From NCBI GenBank assembly GCA_902788175.1, contig CADAJF010000009.1:1-64000 (forward strand): DNA of 64,000 nt, read 5' to 3'. Shown here piece by piece: positions 1-9,214 of this stretch; position 1 is the stretch's first letter, and the number at the start of each line of letters is the position of its first letter. A model generated the notes under the pieces. The model ran no database searches and had not been told where the DNA came from. It worked only from the letters and a program-made list of their open reading frames with translations. Origin of the DNA: an uncultured Bacteroidia bacterium. Its GTDB lineage: Bacteria > Bacteroidota > Bacteroidia > Bacteroidales > UBA932. The translations under genes were made by a program, and so were the position numbers.

Positions 1-1103
1 CCGGGAGCGAAGAGGATGCCGTTGTGCTGGAAGAAGTGGATGGCGCCGGGCTGGCAACCCATGTTGGAGACCTCGCAGCAGCACCAGCAGCCGTTGGCCT
101 TCAGTTCCTTGGCGTCGTCCTCGGAAAGCTCGTTCTGGAAAGCGCAGGGGAGGGCGATGTCGCAGGGGACGCTCCAGGCCTTCTTGCCAGGGGTGAACTT
201 GGCGGCGGCGGGGAACTGGGTAGCCATGTCTTCCACCTTGTTGCGGTTGGAGGCACGCATGACCAGCATGTAGTCAATCATTTCCGGGGTGATGCCGGCG
301 GGGATTTCGCAGACACCGTCCGGGCCGGAGATGGCAACTACCTTGGCGCCCAGCTCGGTGGCCTTGATGGCGGCGCCCCAAGCTACGTTACCGAAGCCGG
401 ATAGGGCCACTTTCTTGCCCTTGATGTCCTTGCCAGCCTTCTCCAGGAGGTGCTGGGTGAAATAGAGGGCGCCGAAACCGGTGGCTTCCGGACGGAGGAT
501 GGAACCGCCCCAGGTGCTGCCCTTACCGGTGAGAACGCCGGTATTGTACTCACGGGCCAGTTTCTTGTACATGCCGTACATGTAACCGATCTCACGGCCG
601 CCTACGCCCACGTCGCCGGCAGGGATGTCCTGGTCCGGGCCGATGCAGTTCCACAGCTCCAGCATGAAAGCCTGGCAGAAACGCATGATTTCCTCATTGG
701 ACTTGCCCACGGGGTCGAAGTCAGAGCCGCCCTTGGCACCGCCCATAGGAAGGGTGGTGAGGGCATTCTTGAAGGTCTGTTCGAAGCCCAGGAACTTGAG
801 CATGGAAGGAGTGACAGCCTTATGGAAGCGGAGACCGCCCTTATAAGGACCAATGGCACTGTTGAACTGGATGCGGTAGCCGATGTTGGTCTGGACCTCG
901 CCTTTGTCGTCAACCCAGGTGACGCGGAAGGTGAAGATGCGGTCCGGCTCAACCAGGCGCTCGACGATTTTGGCCTTTTCGAACTCGGGGTGCTGGTTGT
1001 ACACATCCTCGATGGACTCCAGAACCTCTTGAACGGCCTGCAGGTACTCTTTCTCCAGGGGGTACTTCTCCTGAAGGCGTGCCATGATGTCAGTAGTTTT
1101 CAT
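1..1103 (-). CDS. gdhA: NADP-type glutamate dehydrogenase, 3' end outside window
   Basis: Catalyses reversible amination of 2-oxoglutarate to glutamate, the main ammonium-assimilation step in many gut Bacteroidales. The frame opens with MKTTDIMARLQEKYP at 1103 and stays open to the window edge, so about 367 residues are visible of a family that usually has about 445. Visible landmarks are the substrate-binding GPYKGGLRFH segment, the catalytic-lysine segment PMGGAKGGSDFDP, the GxGGREIGYMYG stretch and the dinucleotide-binding start VALSGFGNVAWGAA. The family is cytosolic and hexameric. The gene diverges from the dicarboxylate transporter, with an AT-rich gap of about 194 bases between them. 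Only the C-terminal part is missing, because of the window boundary and not decay. Cofactor preference for NADP is inferred from overall resemblance to the biosynthetic hexameric enzymes. Confidence 0.95.
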   Translation of the reverse strand, partial: MKTTDIMARLQEKYPLEKEYLQAVQEVLESIEDVYNQHPEFEKAKIVERLVEPDRIFTFRVTWVDDKGEVQTNIGYRIQFNSAIGPYKGGLRFHKAVTPSMLKFLGFEQTFKNALTTLPMGGAKGGSDFDPVGKSNEEIMRFCQAFMLELWNCIGPDQDIPAGDVGVGGREIGYMYGMYKKLAREYNTGVLTGKGSTWGGSILRPEATGFGALYFTQHLLEKAGKDIKGKKVALSGFGNVAWGAAIKATELGAKVVAISGPDGVCEIPAGITPEMIDYMLVMRASNRNKVEDMATQFPAAAKFTPGKKAWSVPCDIALPCAFQNELSEDDAKELKANGCWCCCEVSNMGCQPGAIHFFQHNGILFAP

Positions 1104-1139
1104 TGCTTTTGTTTGTTTTAGTGAAATTATTTTAAAAAA

Positions 1140-1168
1140 AAAAGGTATTCACACAAAATCGTGACAAA
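1140..1168 (-). promoter_or_regulatory. Possible gdhA promoter
   Basis: On the minus strand a TTTG (1165-1168) is followed after 17 bases by TACCTTTT (1140-1147), close to the Bacteroidota pattern TTTG-N19-21-TAnnTTTG. The -7 box has one mismatch and the spacer is short, so the call is tentative. Confidence 0.35.
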
Positions 1169-1297
1169 TGTAAACATTAAAAAGGTGAAAAACAAGAAAA
1201 TTGTAAGAAAGAATCTTTTTAGAAAAAAGGAGGGAATCTGAAGATAATTGCTTAAATTTGCAAGATTTTTAGATTAACCTTTGCGTCAGTTCATTTA

Positions 1298-2743
1298 ATG
1301 GCTACCAAATTCAACCCCAAGTACGGTGTATTCCTGCCGATTGTGCTCGCGATCACCATTTTCCTCTGGGCAGTGCCCGTGTCCTTCTTCGGCATCGAGG
1401 CACTCACCGTGGTTCAGCAGAGGGTCATCGCCCTCTTCGTTTTCGCCGCCCTCATGTGGATCTTCGAGATCATCCCCAACTGGACAACCTCCCTGCTGGT
1501 GATTGTCATCGCACTCCTGACGGTATCCAACAAGGGCATCAGTTTCTTCTGTGATCCGCAGTACGGCACCCTCGTGCCCTACGCCCGTATCATGAGTTCC
1601 ATGGCAGACCCTGTGGTCATGCTCTTCCTGGGCGGTTTCGTGCTGGCTATCATGGCAGAGCGTTACGGCCTGGACGTCACCCTGGCAAGGGCCCTGCTCA
1701 AGATCTTCGGCACCAAGCCGGAAATCGTGCTCCTGGGCTTCCTGGGCATGATCGCCCTTTTCTCCATGTTCATGTCCAACACCGCCACCGCAGCCATGAT
1801 GCTGGCCCTCCTGACGCCTGTGCTCTCCAAGCTTCCCGCCGATGACAAGGGCAAGATCGGCCTGGCGCTCAGTATTCCCGTTGCCGCCAACCTGGGTGGT
1901 ATCGGCACGCCTATCGGCACGCCGCCCAACGCTACCGCCAAGGGTGCGCTGGAGCAGGCTGGGATTGATATTTCCTTCGGCGACTGGTGCATGCACATGA
2001 TCCCTTACGTGGTGATCATGATCCTCATTGCCTGGGTCGTCCTTCGCTTCATGTTCCCCTTCAAGACCAAGAAGCTGGTACTTGAAATCCCCGAGAGCAG
2101 GGTCAAGAAAGACTGGAAACTGTACCTGGTGTGGATCACTTTTATCGGCACCATCCTTCTCTGGGCCACCGAGCAGCTTACCGGCATCAATTCCAATATC
2201 GTTGCCTGGATTCCGCTGGCCGTGTTCACTGCTACCGGCCTGTTCGGCAAGGAAGAGATCAAGGAAATCAACTGGAATGTGCTGTGGCTGGTGGCGGGAG
2301 GCTTCTGCCTGGGTTACCTGATGCAGGACACCGGTCTTGCCAAAGTGCTCATCCAGGCCATTCCTTTCGGTAATATGTCTGTGGTGCTGGTGCTGGTTGT
2401 GGCCGGTCTGGTCTGCTACCTGCTTTCCAACTTCATCTCCAACTCCGCAACGGCTGCGCTCCTGATCCCCATCCTCATAGTGGTAGCCAGCGGTATGGCG
2501 GATCCTGCTGCCTCCAACAATGCGCAGTTCGTAAGCCTTGGCGGTACCCCGGCCATGATTGTGTTCATCGCCACCTGCGCTTCCATTGCCATGCTCTTCC
2601 CCATCTCCACGCCGCCCAATGCCATTGCATCGGCCACCGGTATGGTAGAGACCAAGGACATGACCCGCATTGGCCTGGTGATTGGCCTGGTGGGCTTTAT
2701 CCTGGGTTATTTCTGGCTTACCAAATTGTTCCCGTTTGCTTGA
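1298..2743 (+). CDS. DASS-family (SLC13-type) dicarboxylate:sodium symporter
   Basis: A 481-residue polytopic inner-membrane protein of the divalent anion:sodium symporter family, which imports C4-dicarboxylates, citrate or sulfate with sodium. The two inverted-repeat signature loops are visible: SNTATAAMM followed by GTPIGTPPN in the N-terminal half, and SNSATAALL followed by STPPNAIA in the C-terminal half. These SNT and TPPN motifs bind substrate and sodium in characterised members. The protein is hydrophobic throughout and near normal family length. The next gene encodes an outer-membrane barrel protein, so the two may form an uptake route across both membranes. The substrate cannot be set from sequence; succinate, fumarate or malate is the likeliest guess. 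Confidence 0.9.
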   Translation: MATKFNPKYGVFLPIVLAITIFLWAVPVSFFGIEALTVVQQRVIALFVFAALMWIFEIIPNWTTSLLVIVIALLTVSNKGISFFCDPQYGTLVPYARIMSSMADPVVMLFLGGFVLAIMAERYGLDVTLARALLKIFGTKPEIVLLGFLGMIALFSMFMSNTATAAMMLALLTPVLSKLPADDKGKIGLALSIPVAANLGGIGTPIGTPPNATAKGALEQAGIDISFGDWCMHMIPYVVIMILIAWVVLRFMFPFKTKKLVLEIPESRVKKDWKLYLVWITFIGTILLWATEQLTGINSNIVAWIPLAVFTATGLFGKEEIKEINWNVLWLVAGGFCLGYLMQDTGLAKVLIQAIPFGNMSVVLVLVVAGLVCYLLSNFISNSATAALLIPILIVVASGMADPAASNNAQFVSLGGTPAMIVFIATCASIAMLFPISTPPNAIASATGMVETKDMTRIGLVIGLVGFILGYFWLTKLFPFA

Positions 2744-2837
2744 CGCGAACAGAAAAAGGGTTTTCGACCTGTTGGGTGACTAACCCCCTGGTTTGGCCTT
2801 TGGCCTGCGAAGACCTTTCAAAGAAAAGTGACTGAAA

Positions 2838-4118
2838 ATGAAAAAGACAGTACTTATTGCGGCGGCTATGCTGCTTTGTGGCAATGCCTTCGCGCAGGAA
2901 GAAAAACCTGCCAAATTCAAGCTCTACGGCTTTATCCGTAACTACATGGTTGCAGATACCCGTGCCGTGAGCGCAGGTACGGAAGACCTCTATTTCTACA
3001 TGCCCAAAGGCCGGGACATGCTGAATGGCGCGGATATGAACGCTGAGTTCAACTGGCGCTTTGTCTCCCTTACCACCCGTCTGGGGCTGGACGTGTCCGG
3101 CTACAAATGGGGCACGATGGGCGTTTCCGGCAAGGTGGAGGCCGATTTCTACACCCTCAGCGGTTCCACCCCCATTCTCCGTCTCAGGCAGGCTTTTATG
3201 AAACTCAACTGGGACGACAGCCCCGTGAGCCTTACCATCGGCCAGGCCTGGCATCCCGTGGCGGCCGATATGCCCCATGTCAACAACCTGGAAACCGGCG
3301 CGCCCTTCAATCCCTTCAACCGCAGTCCGCAGTTGACGGCGGATGTCTCCCTGGGCTCCGGTTTTTCCCTTACGGCCAGCCTCCTGTATCTGAACCATTA
3401 CCTGCCCACCGGTCCTGCCGGAAAGAGCAAGGATTACTACAAATACGGTCTTCCGGAGTTCTACCTGGGCCTGAATTACAAGACTGACCATTTTGTGGGT
3501 AAGATTGGTCTGGACATGGTGAATCTGCGTCCCTATCGCAGCATGGCTGCCACCTGGGTGAACACGCCCGATGCAAAGGCCCGGATCCAGGGTCTGCTTA
3601 CCACTTTCTCTCCCTTCCTGTTTGTCCAGTATACAAACGGTCTATTCCAGCTCCGGGCCAAGAGTATTCTGGCCCAGGCAGGCGAGCATATGAACCTTCT
3701 GTCCGGTTACGGTGTTTCTGAACTTGACTTTTCCAAGGGTCTGGACGCAACCATGAAATATACGCCTATGCAGGACTGGGCTTCCTTTGTGAGCTTCCAG
3801 TATGGCAAGAGGTTCCAGGTGATGGGCATGCTGGGTTACATGAAGCAGTTGGGAACCACCAGGGACCTGGCCGATATGCTCCCTTTCGGCTCGAAGAATC
3901 TTTGGATCAACAATTCGGCCGATGAGCGCATCCAGCAGGCTTTCCGCGCCACGCCCACCGTGGCCTGGAATCTGGGCAAGTTCACCGTTTCGCTGGAGTA
4001 CAACCTTACCGCCGCCGAGTTTGGCAGCGGAGACCGCAACCTCCGCGGCATGTTCACCGGCGACAAGGAATGGATCCTGAACCACCGCTTCATCTGTATG
4101 ACCAAGTTTAATTTTTAA
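2838..4118 (+). CDS. Putative outer-membrane beta-barrel (porin-like) protein
   Basis: A 426-residue protein with a clear signal peptide (MKKTVLIAAAMLLCGNAFAQ) and a mature part rich in alternating polar and aromatic residues. It starts FKLYGFIRNYMVADTR and ends ICMTKFNF; a terminal phenylalanine is the usual assembly signal of outer-membrane barrels. The start resembles DcaP-like trimeric porins, but I see no diagnostic motif, so the family is uncertain. It lies 94 bases after the dicarboxylate symporter on the same strand, so a role in letting small anionic nutrients through the outer membrane is plausible but inferred from position only. Confidence 0.7.
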   Translation: MKKTVLIAAAMLLCGNAFAQEEKPAKFKLYGFIRNYMVADTRAVSAGTEDLYFYMPKGRDMLNGADMNAEFNWRFVSLTTRLGLDVSGYKWGTMGVSGKVEADFYTLSGSTPILRLRQAFMKLNWDDSPVSLTIGQAWHPVAADMPHVNNLETGAPFNPFNRSPQLTADVSLGSGFSLTASLLYLNHYLPTGPAGKSKDYYKYGLPEFYLGLNYKTDHFVGKIGLDMVNLRPYRSMAATWVNTPDAKARIQGLLTTFSPFLFVQYTNGLFQLRAKSILAQAGEHMNLLSGYGVSELDFSKGLDATMKYTPMQDWASFVSFQYGKRFQVMGMLGYMKQLGTTRDLADMLPFGSKNLWINNSADERIQQAFRATPTVAWNLGKFTVSLEYNLTAAEFGSGDRNLRGMFTGDKEWILNHRFICMTKFNF

Positions 4119-4269
4119 AAGGAAAAACGATCAAATAGCACATTTTTTGCAAGGTTTGCAAAGGAGGTCTCGGTATTTGCGATAGCAGCAGACTGGGACC
4201 TCTGGCGTATTGCATACCGATGGAGAAGGGTTGGCTGTATATTGAAACTGAACAACTTAAATCCGGCTT

Positions 4270-6954
4270 ATGAAAAAACGCAAAATACTGACTTTGCTGA
4301 TAGCGCTGTTTGTCGTGGCCTTGCCCGCAACGGCTGTCTTCACCGGGATGGATCTGGATGCCACCCTGTCCAATCTGCGGCGGGAACTGTCGGATGATTA
4401 CCGGCAGATTTCCCAGACCCAGGATCAGCTGAAAGGCAAGTACGAAGTCCAGCACCGGAAGATGGTAGACATCGTCAAAAAGTGCAACGACCTGTCCTTG
4501 ATGCTGTATTCCCAAAAGCAGGATTACACCTTTGATATCAGCTATGCGCTGGAAAAGGTGAGCAAGGAATACCGGGACTTCAACAAGAACCGCACCCCCT
4601 ACGACCGGGTTGTAACCAAGTTGGATATCGAAATCAACCGTTATGCCCGCCTGATCGAATCACTCCGCCGGCTTCCTCCGGAATTGAAGGAGGTGGAGGT
4701 GGTTCCGGACAGCCTGGCCTACCACAACGACACCCTGGATGCCCACTTGTTGCAAAATACAAGCTTGTTGCAGCAGGAATTGCAGGTGCAGGTGGAGGAG
4801 TTTCTGGCGATGACACAGCAGCAGGCCCAGGATACTACGGGTTCGGAGGAAGGCGTATCGGCATTCATCCTGAGCGAGCAGGGTCAGACAGATCGTGACA
4901 CCTGCCTTTTCTACGCGTCCGAACTGTTGAAAATGTATGCCGGAACCCGCGAAATGGTGATGGCCGACAGTACCCACTACCGTGAAGCCCAGCTGCGGAT
5001 GGCGGAATCCTACGAATATGCCCGGGATTATTACCGGATTCTGCAGAAGAGTGTTTTCGTGGAAGGACAGACCCCGTGGATGCAGATTCTGGCGCATCCT
5101 GAAGACCATCTGAGGCAGGTCAGGGCCGATATTGTAAACAAGTACTCCCTGGCTTTTATCCGGCAGTTATTCAAAGGGGATATAAACGCAGAGCAGACGA
5201 CCGATCAGGCAAACAAGGACAACCGCTCCAGAAATTCCGCGTCCCTTGTATGGCTGCTTATTTATGGCGTATTGTTCTTTGTCCTCTGGGGAATTGCGGC
5301 CCTTCTTCTGCTGCCCGTCTTCCGCTTTGTGAAGCCTGTGAAGAAGGCGGTCGCCCCGGAGCAGCGCCGATATATAGCCCTTCTTCTTGGCTGCATCCTT
5401 TTCATCGGCCTTACTTTTGAGATTACCACGGATGACAGGGTAATAAAATCCCTCAGTCTGCTGCATACCTTTATCTGGCTTCTGATGGCCATCACGGCGG
5501 CCCTCCTTATCCGTATAAAGCCGGGCAAACTGAAAAACGGCTTCAGGAATTATCTTCCCACCATCTGCACGGCGCTCTTCGTGATAAGTTGCCGCGCCCT
5601 GTTTATGCCCAATGCCATAATGAACCTGATATTCCCGCCGCTTCTTATGCTGATGACGGTATGGCAGCTTCTTACCAACCTTTTCAGGGGCAGGAAGTCT
5701 GACAAGGCCGATACTGTCATAGGCTGGATATCCCTGGGAATTACTGCGGTGGCAACGTATTTCAGTTGGGCAGGCTTCATCTTCATGGCGCTGATCATCC
5801 TGGTGTGGTGGTATTTCCAACTGGCTCTCATCCTTGCCATAGCCACTGTCTGGGACCTTCTGCTTCTGTACAAGGAAAAAAGGCTCAACAAACTTGTATC
5901 TGAATTCAAGCAGCGGATTACCTATGTGACGGGCCCCTCCAAGGACCAACTGATGTTTTCCGCCACCTGGTTCTATGACCTTGTAAAGGAAGTACTGATT
6001 CCGCTTATGGCGCTGTTCTCAATCCCCACATGCGTGGACTGGGCCCTTGACATCTTTGAATTCAGGGATCTCTACCGCAGCATTTTTGAGGAACCTTTCA
6101 TTCGTCAGGGAGATTTCCGGGTGTCCTTATATAGCATCATTTTCCTCGCGGGACTGTTTTTCGTATTCCGTTATGCCGATAAAGCGCTCCACACCATTTG
6201 GCAGATTTCCCGGTATAAGCATTTCCTCAGAAAGAATAACAGGAAGAGCGTCCGAAGTAACGAGATTAACCTCTCACTTGGAAACAGCCTGATAACCGTT
6301 TTCATCTGGTTTGTGTACATTGATATTTTCATCGTTACGCTCAATATTCCTACCGGCTCTCTGGGGCTCATCGCCGGCGGCCTGTCGGCTGGTATCGGCC
6401 TTGCCCTGAAGGATATCATCAACAATTTTGTTTATGGTATCCAACTTATGGGTGGCCGGTTAAGGGTAGGGGACTGGATTGTATGCGACGGCGTGCGCGG
6501 CAAGGTGACGGACATCAATTACCAGACAACTATGGTGGAAACTATAGACGGCACCAACGTGGCTTTCCTGAACTCGTCCCTTTTTGGCAAGAACTTCACA
6601 AACCTTACCCGCAATAATGGATATGAGCTTACCACTATCCACGTTGGAGTAGCTTACGGTACCGATTTCGAAGAGGTGCGTGAGGCCCTGGTGAAAGGAT
6701 TGGAAGTAATGAAGACCAAGGATGCCTATGGCCGTGACGTGGTAGAGCCATCCTACGGCATCCAGGTGCGTTTTGGCGATTTTGGAGACAGCGGTGTGGA
6801 CGTTATGGTGAAACAGTATGTCCTGCAGCCGGAGCGCATCCGTTATGTGGAAAAGTGCAAGGAGGTTGTTTACAAGACCCTGAATGAGAGCGGCATCACA
6901 ATCCCGTTCCCGCAGCGTGACCTTCATATCATTTCTGATGACAAAGACGATTAG
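4270..6954 (+). CDS. Large MscS-family mechanosensitive channel
   Basis: An 894-residue protein built like MscK/MscM-type channels. It has an N-terminal signal or membrane helix (about residues 5-25), a coiled-coil-rich periplasmic domain (about 25-310), many transmembrane helices (about 320-720) and a C-terminal MscS core. The core includes the pore-lining helix GLIAGGLSAGIGLALKDII, rich in Gly/Ala, followed by the beta-domain stretch RVGDWIVCDGVRGKVTDI and TTMVETIDGTNVAFLNSSLF. Such channels open under membrane tension to release solutes during osmotic downshock. Large periplasmic domains in this family are thought to tune gating, possibly by ions or cell-wall contact. A small membrane protein of unknown role starts 16 bases after the stop and may be co-transcribed. 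Confidence 0.92.
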   Translation: MKKRKILTLLIALFVVALPATAVFTGMDLDATLSNLRRELSDDYRQISQTQDQLKGKYEVQHRKMVDIVKKCNDLSLMLYSQKQDYTFDISYALEKVSKEYRDFNKNRTPYDRVVTKLDIEINRYARLIESLRRLPPELKEVEVVPDSLAYHNDTLDAHLLQNTSLLQQELQVQVEEFLAMTQQQAQDTTGSEEGVSAFILSEQGQTDRDTCLFYASELLKMYAGTREMVMADSTHYREAQLRMAESYEYARDYYRILQKSVFVEGQTPWMQILAHPEDHLRQVRADIVNKYSLAFIRQLFKGDINAEQTTDQANKDNRSRNSASLVWLLIYGVLFFVLWGIAALLLLPVFRFVKPVKKAVAPEQRRYIALLLGCILFIGLTFEITTDDRVIKSLSLLHTFIWLLMAITAALLIRIKPGKLKNGFRNYLPTICTALFVISCRALFMPNAIMNLIFPPLLMLMTVWQLLTNLFRGRKSDKADTVIGWISLGITAVATYFSWAGFIFMALIILVWWYFQLALILAIATVWDLLLLYKEKRLNKLVSEFKQRITYVTGPSKDQLMFSATWFYDLVKEVLIPLMALFSIPTCVDWALDIFEFRDLYRSIFEEPFIRQGDFRVSLYSIIFLAGLFFVFRYADKALHTIWQISRYKHFLRKNNRKSVRSNEINLSLGNSLITVFIWFVYIDIFIVTLNIPTGSLGLIAGGLSAGIGLALKDIINNFVYGIQLMGGRLRVGDWIVCDGVRGKVTDINYQTTMVETIDGTNVAFLNSSLFGKNFTNLTRNNGYELTTIHVGVAYGTDFEEVREALVKGLEVMKTKDAYGRDVVEPSYGIQVRFGDFGDSGVDVMVKQYVLQPERIRYVEKCKEVVYKTLNESGITIPFPQRDLHIISDDKDD

Positions 6955-6970
6955 TAAAACCTGAATATCA

Positions 6971-7534
6971 ATGGAAGTAAGATTCAAAAAGAAGTCGGAC
7001 GCGGTAAATGTGGTGATTACCGCCCTTGCCGCCGTTATCTCCGTGGGTATGATGATTTACGGAGTTATTACCCTGGGGCTGAAGCAAACCTGGCCGGAAC
7101 TTATCCTCAACATCTTCTATATCGCCTGCCTGGTGATGATGTGGATGTATTTTTTCAAGTGGGGCATTACAACCAAGCAGTTCAACTATTGGTGTACCCT
7201 GAATATCGGGGTCACGGTACTGCTGAGAGACATCCTCTTTGCCCCTCCGCTGGCTAATTTCCCGCTCCATCTGGCTTGCCTGACTCTCTCTGTGACGCTG
7301 CTTGTGATGCTCACGTATTTTTATGCCCGCAAAGATTGGAAAACCTATTCCAAGGCCAACCTGTGGATGATTTGCGTGGTTGATATGCTCATCGCCCTGC
7401 TTTATCAGATAGATATTCTTATTGAGCCCTCCGACCAATTCACCACCTATCTTATGGTGGAAATCTGGATCCGGCCCACCATCACATACGGCCTGGTGGC
7501 CTGCTACGTAAACGAAGCGAGCAGCGAAGAGTAA
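6971..7534 (+). CDS. Small polytopic membrane protein of unknown function
   Basis: A 187-residue protein that I do not recognise. It has a basic N-terminus (MEVRFKKKSD) and about five or six hydrophobic segments, near residues 13-35, 42-62, 75-90, 98-117, 130-146 and 160-178. It has no enzymatic motif and ends in an acidic tail (NEASSEE). It lies 16 bases after the MscS channel gene and 17 before an amidohydrolase gene, so it is probably in an operon with one or both. Possible roles are a channel accessory subunit or a membrane partner for the amidohydrolases; neither is supported beyond position. Confidence 0.75.
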   Translation: MEVRFKKKSDAVNVVITALAAVISVGMMIYGVITLGLKQTWPELILNIFYIACLVMMWMYFFKWGITTKQFNYWCTLNIGVTVLLRDILFAPPLANFPLHLACLTLSVTLLVMLTYFYARKDWKTYSKANLWMICVVDMLIALLYQIDILIEPSDQFTTYLMVEIWIRPTITYGLVACYVNEASSEE

Positions 7535-7551
7535 CAATTGAAAAACATACC

Positions 7552-9192
7552 ATGAAACAGACACTGATTCTTGGCAACATCATCACGGTGGATGAAAAAA
7601 GGCCCTTTGCCAAGGCCGCAGTAGTAAAGAACGGCGTTTTTTCCTATATCGGCAGTGCCGATGAGGCCAAAAAGATAGCAGGTCCCAACGCAAAAGTGCT
7701 GGACTATGGAGATAACTTTATCTATCCCGGCTTCCTGGAATCCCACTGCCACCCGTATTTTGCCGGAGACCGCCTTGTGGGACAGGCCCACCTGGCGGAC
7801 GTAGGATTGGCCGATTATGCCAAATACCGTGAGATTATCAAGGACTTCATCGCTCAGAATCCTGACCGCTCCTATTATGTGGCCTCGGGATGGAATGAAA
7901 CGGAGGAATATGTGAGCAAGGCGTTTCTGGACGAAATCTGCTCCGACAAAATCCTTATTATGCAAACCGGCGGCGGACATTCCATGCTGCTTAATACAAA
8001 GGCGCTGGAATGGGCCGGCATAGATGCGGAATATGCCAGGAAAGTGGGCTACGCCCAGGTTCACGTGGACGCAAACGGCCAGCCGGACGGCTATATCTGC
8101 GAAACTCCGGTACTGCAGGTGATAAACAATCTTCCCAAGAATATGGAGGATGCGAAGAAATACCTCCTTGCCTGGCAGGATTTTGCCCTGAGCAGCGGCT
8201 TCACCGGCGTGGCCGATGCCGGTATGGAACTCTTCTACCCTGAATGCGCCCAGGCTTTCCACGAACTTGAGGAAGAAGGCAGGCTGAAGCTACGCACATA
8301 TGCCTATGCTTTGTCTCCTGACAATGTAGAAGACCCCAAAGCGGAGGTTGCACGTGTGGCTCAGTTAAGGGCCCAGTATGACAGCGACTATTTGCACATC
8401 GTGGGAATCAAGTGCTTCCTGGACGGTGTCACGGAGGCGCACACAGGCTGGCAGAACCAGGATTATCTGGACCAGCCCGGCTATCACGGCGTGGAACGTT
8501 TCAATAGCCACGACAAAATGGTGCAGCTCATAGTTGAGGCCGATAAAGAAGGACTGGCTGTCCACTGCCACTCCGAAGGCGGTGGCGCAACTCACTTCAT
8601 GCTGGGCTGCATAGAGGACGCCCAGAAGATTACCGGAGACAAGACACAGATGAACGTACTGGCCCACCTCCACTTTGTGACTGAGGATGATATCCGCCGC
8701 ATGGGGGAAACCGGTACCGTTCCTGCTGTGGCTCCGCTTTGGGTGACAAAGATTCCGGCCGCCTTTGCAATGGAGTCCTCTTATGTAGGTGAAGAACTGG
8801 CAAACAAGGCATATCCAATCAAGTCGTTCTTTGACGTGGGAGCCAATGTTGTATTCCATTCGGATTATCCGGTCTCACCCATGATGAACGTCAAATTGAG
8901 TTTCTACATGGCTGAGGCTCGCAATGTTCCTAAGGTTTTATTCCCCTCCATAGAAACCCAGCCGCTGAATCCCTCCGAATCCATTACCCGTGAGAAGGCT
9001 CTGAGGGCCATGACCATCAACATCGCCAAGGCCTGGCATCAGGAACACCGCGTGGGCTCCATAGAGTTTGGAAAACTTGCCAATATGACGGTGTACGACT
9101 GCGACTTCCTGCACGACTCCCTTGACAAGGTGGCCGCGGCAAATCTTATTGCCACCATCGTTGACGGCGAGGAAGTTTACAAAAACAATTAA
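7552..9192 (+). CDS. YtcJ-like metal-dependent amidohydrolase (first copy)
   Basis: A 546-residue protein of the amidohydrolase superfamily, Amidohydro_3/YtcJ group. It opens with a small beta-sandwich (MKQTLILGNIITVDE), then the metal-binding HxH in LESHCHPYF. Later come further likely ligands in VHCHSEGGGATHFM and VLAHLHFV and the catalytic-region aspartate in VFHSDYPVSPM. It ends with the usual sandwich return (GSIEFGKLANMTVYD). No signal peptide, so cytosolic. Members hydrolyse amide or ester bonds in varied small molecules, and substrates are mostly unknown. It is followed 22 bases later by a second homologous enzyme, which suggests two steps or two related substrates in one catabolic route. 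Function beyond hydrolase is not predictable here. Confidence 0.88.
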   Translation: MKQTLILGNIITVDEKRPFAKAAVVKNGVFSYIGSADEAKKIAGPNAKVLDYGDNFIYPGFLESHCHPYFAGDRLVGQAHLADVGLADYAKYREIIKDFIAQNPDRSYYVASGWNETEEYVSKAFLDEICSDKILIMQTGGGHSMLLNTKALEWAGIDAEYARKVGYAQVHVDANGQPDGYICETPVLQVINNLPKNMEDAKKYLLAWQDFALSSGFTGVADAGMELFYPECAQAFHELEEEGRLKLRTYAYALSPDNVEDPKAEVARVAQLRAQYDSDYLHIVGIKCFLDGVTEAHTGWQNQDYLDQPGYHGVERFNSHDKMVQLIVEADKEGLAVHCHSEGGGATHFMLGCIEDAQKITGDKTQMNVLAHLHFVTEDDIRRMGETGTVPAVAPLWVTKIPAAFAMESSYVGEELANKAYPIKSFFDVGANVVFHSDYPVSPMMNVKLSFYMAEARNVPKVLFPSIETQPLNPSESITREKALRAMTINIAKAWHQEHRVGSIEFGKLANMTVYDCDFLHDSLDKVAAANLIATIVDGEEVYKNN

Positions 9193-9214
9193 TAACCAAT
9201 AAGACACTATAGCC

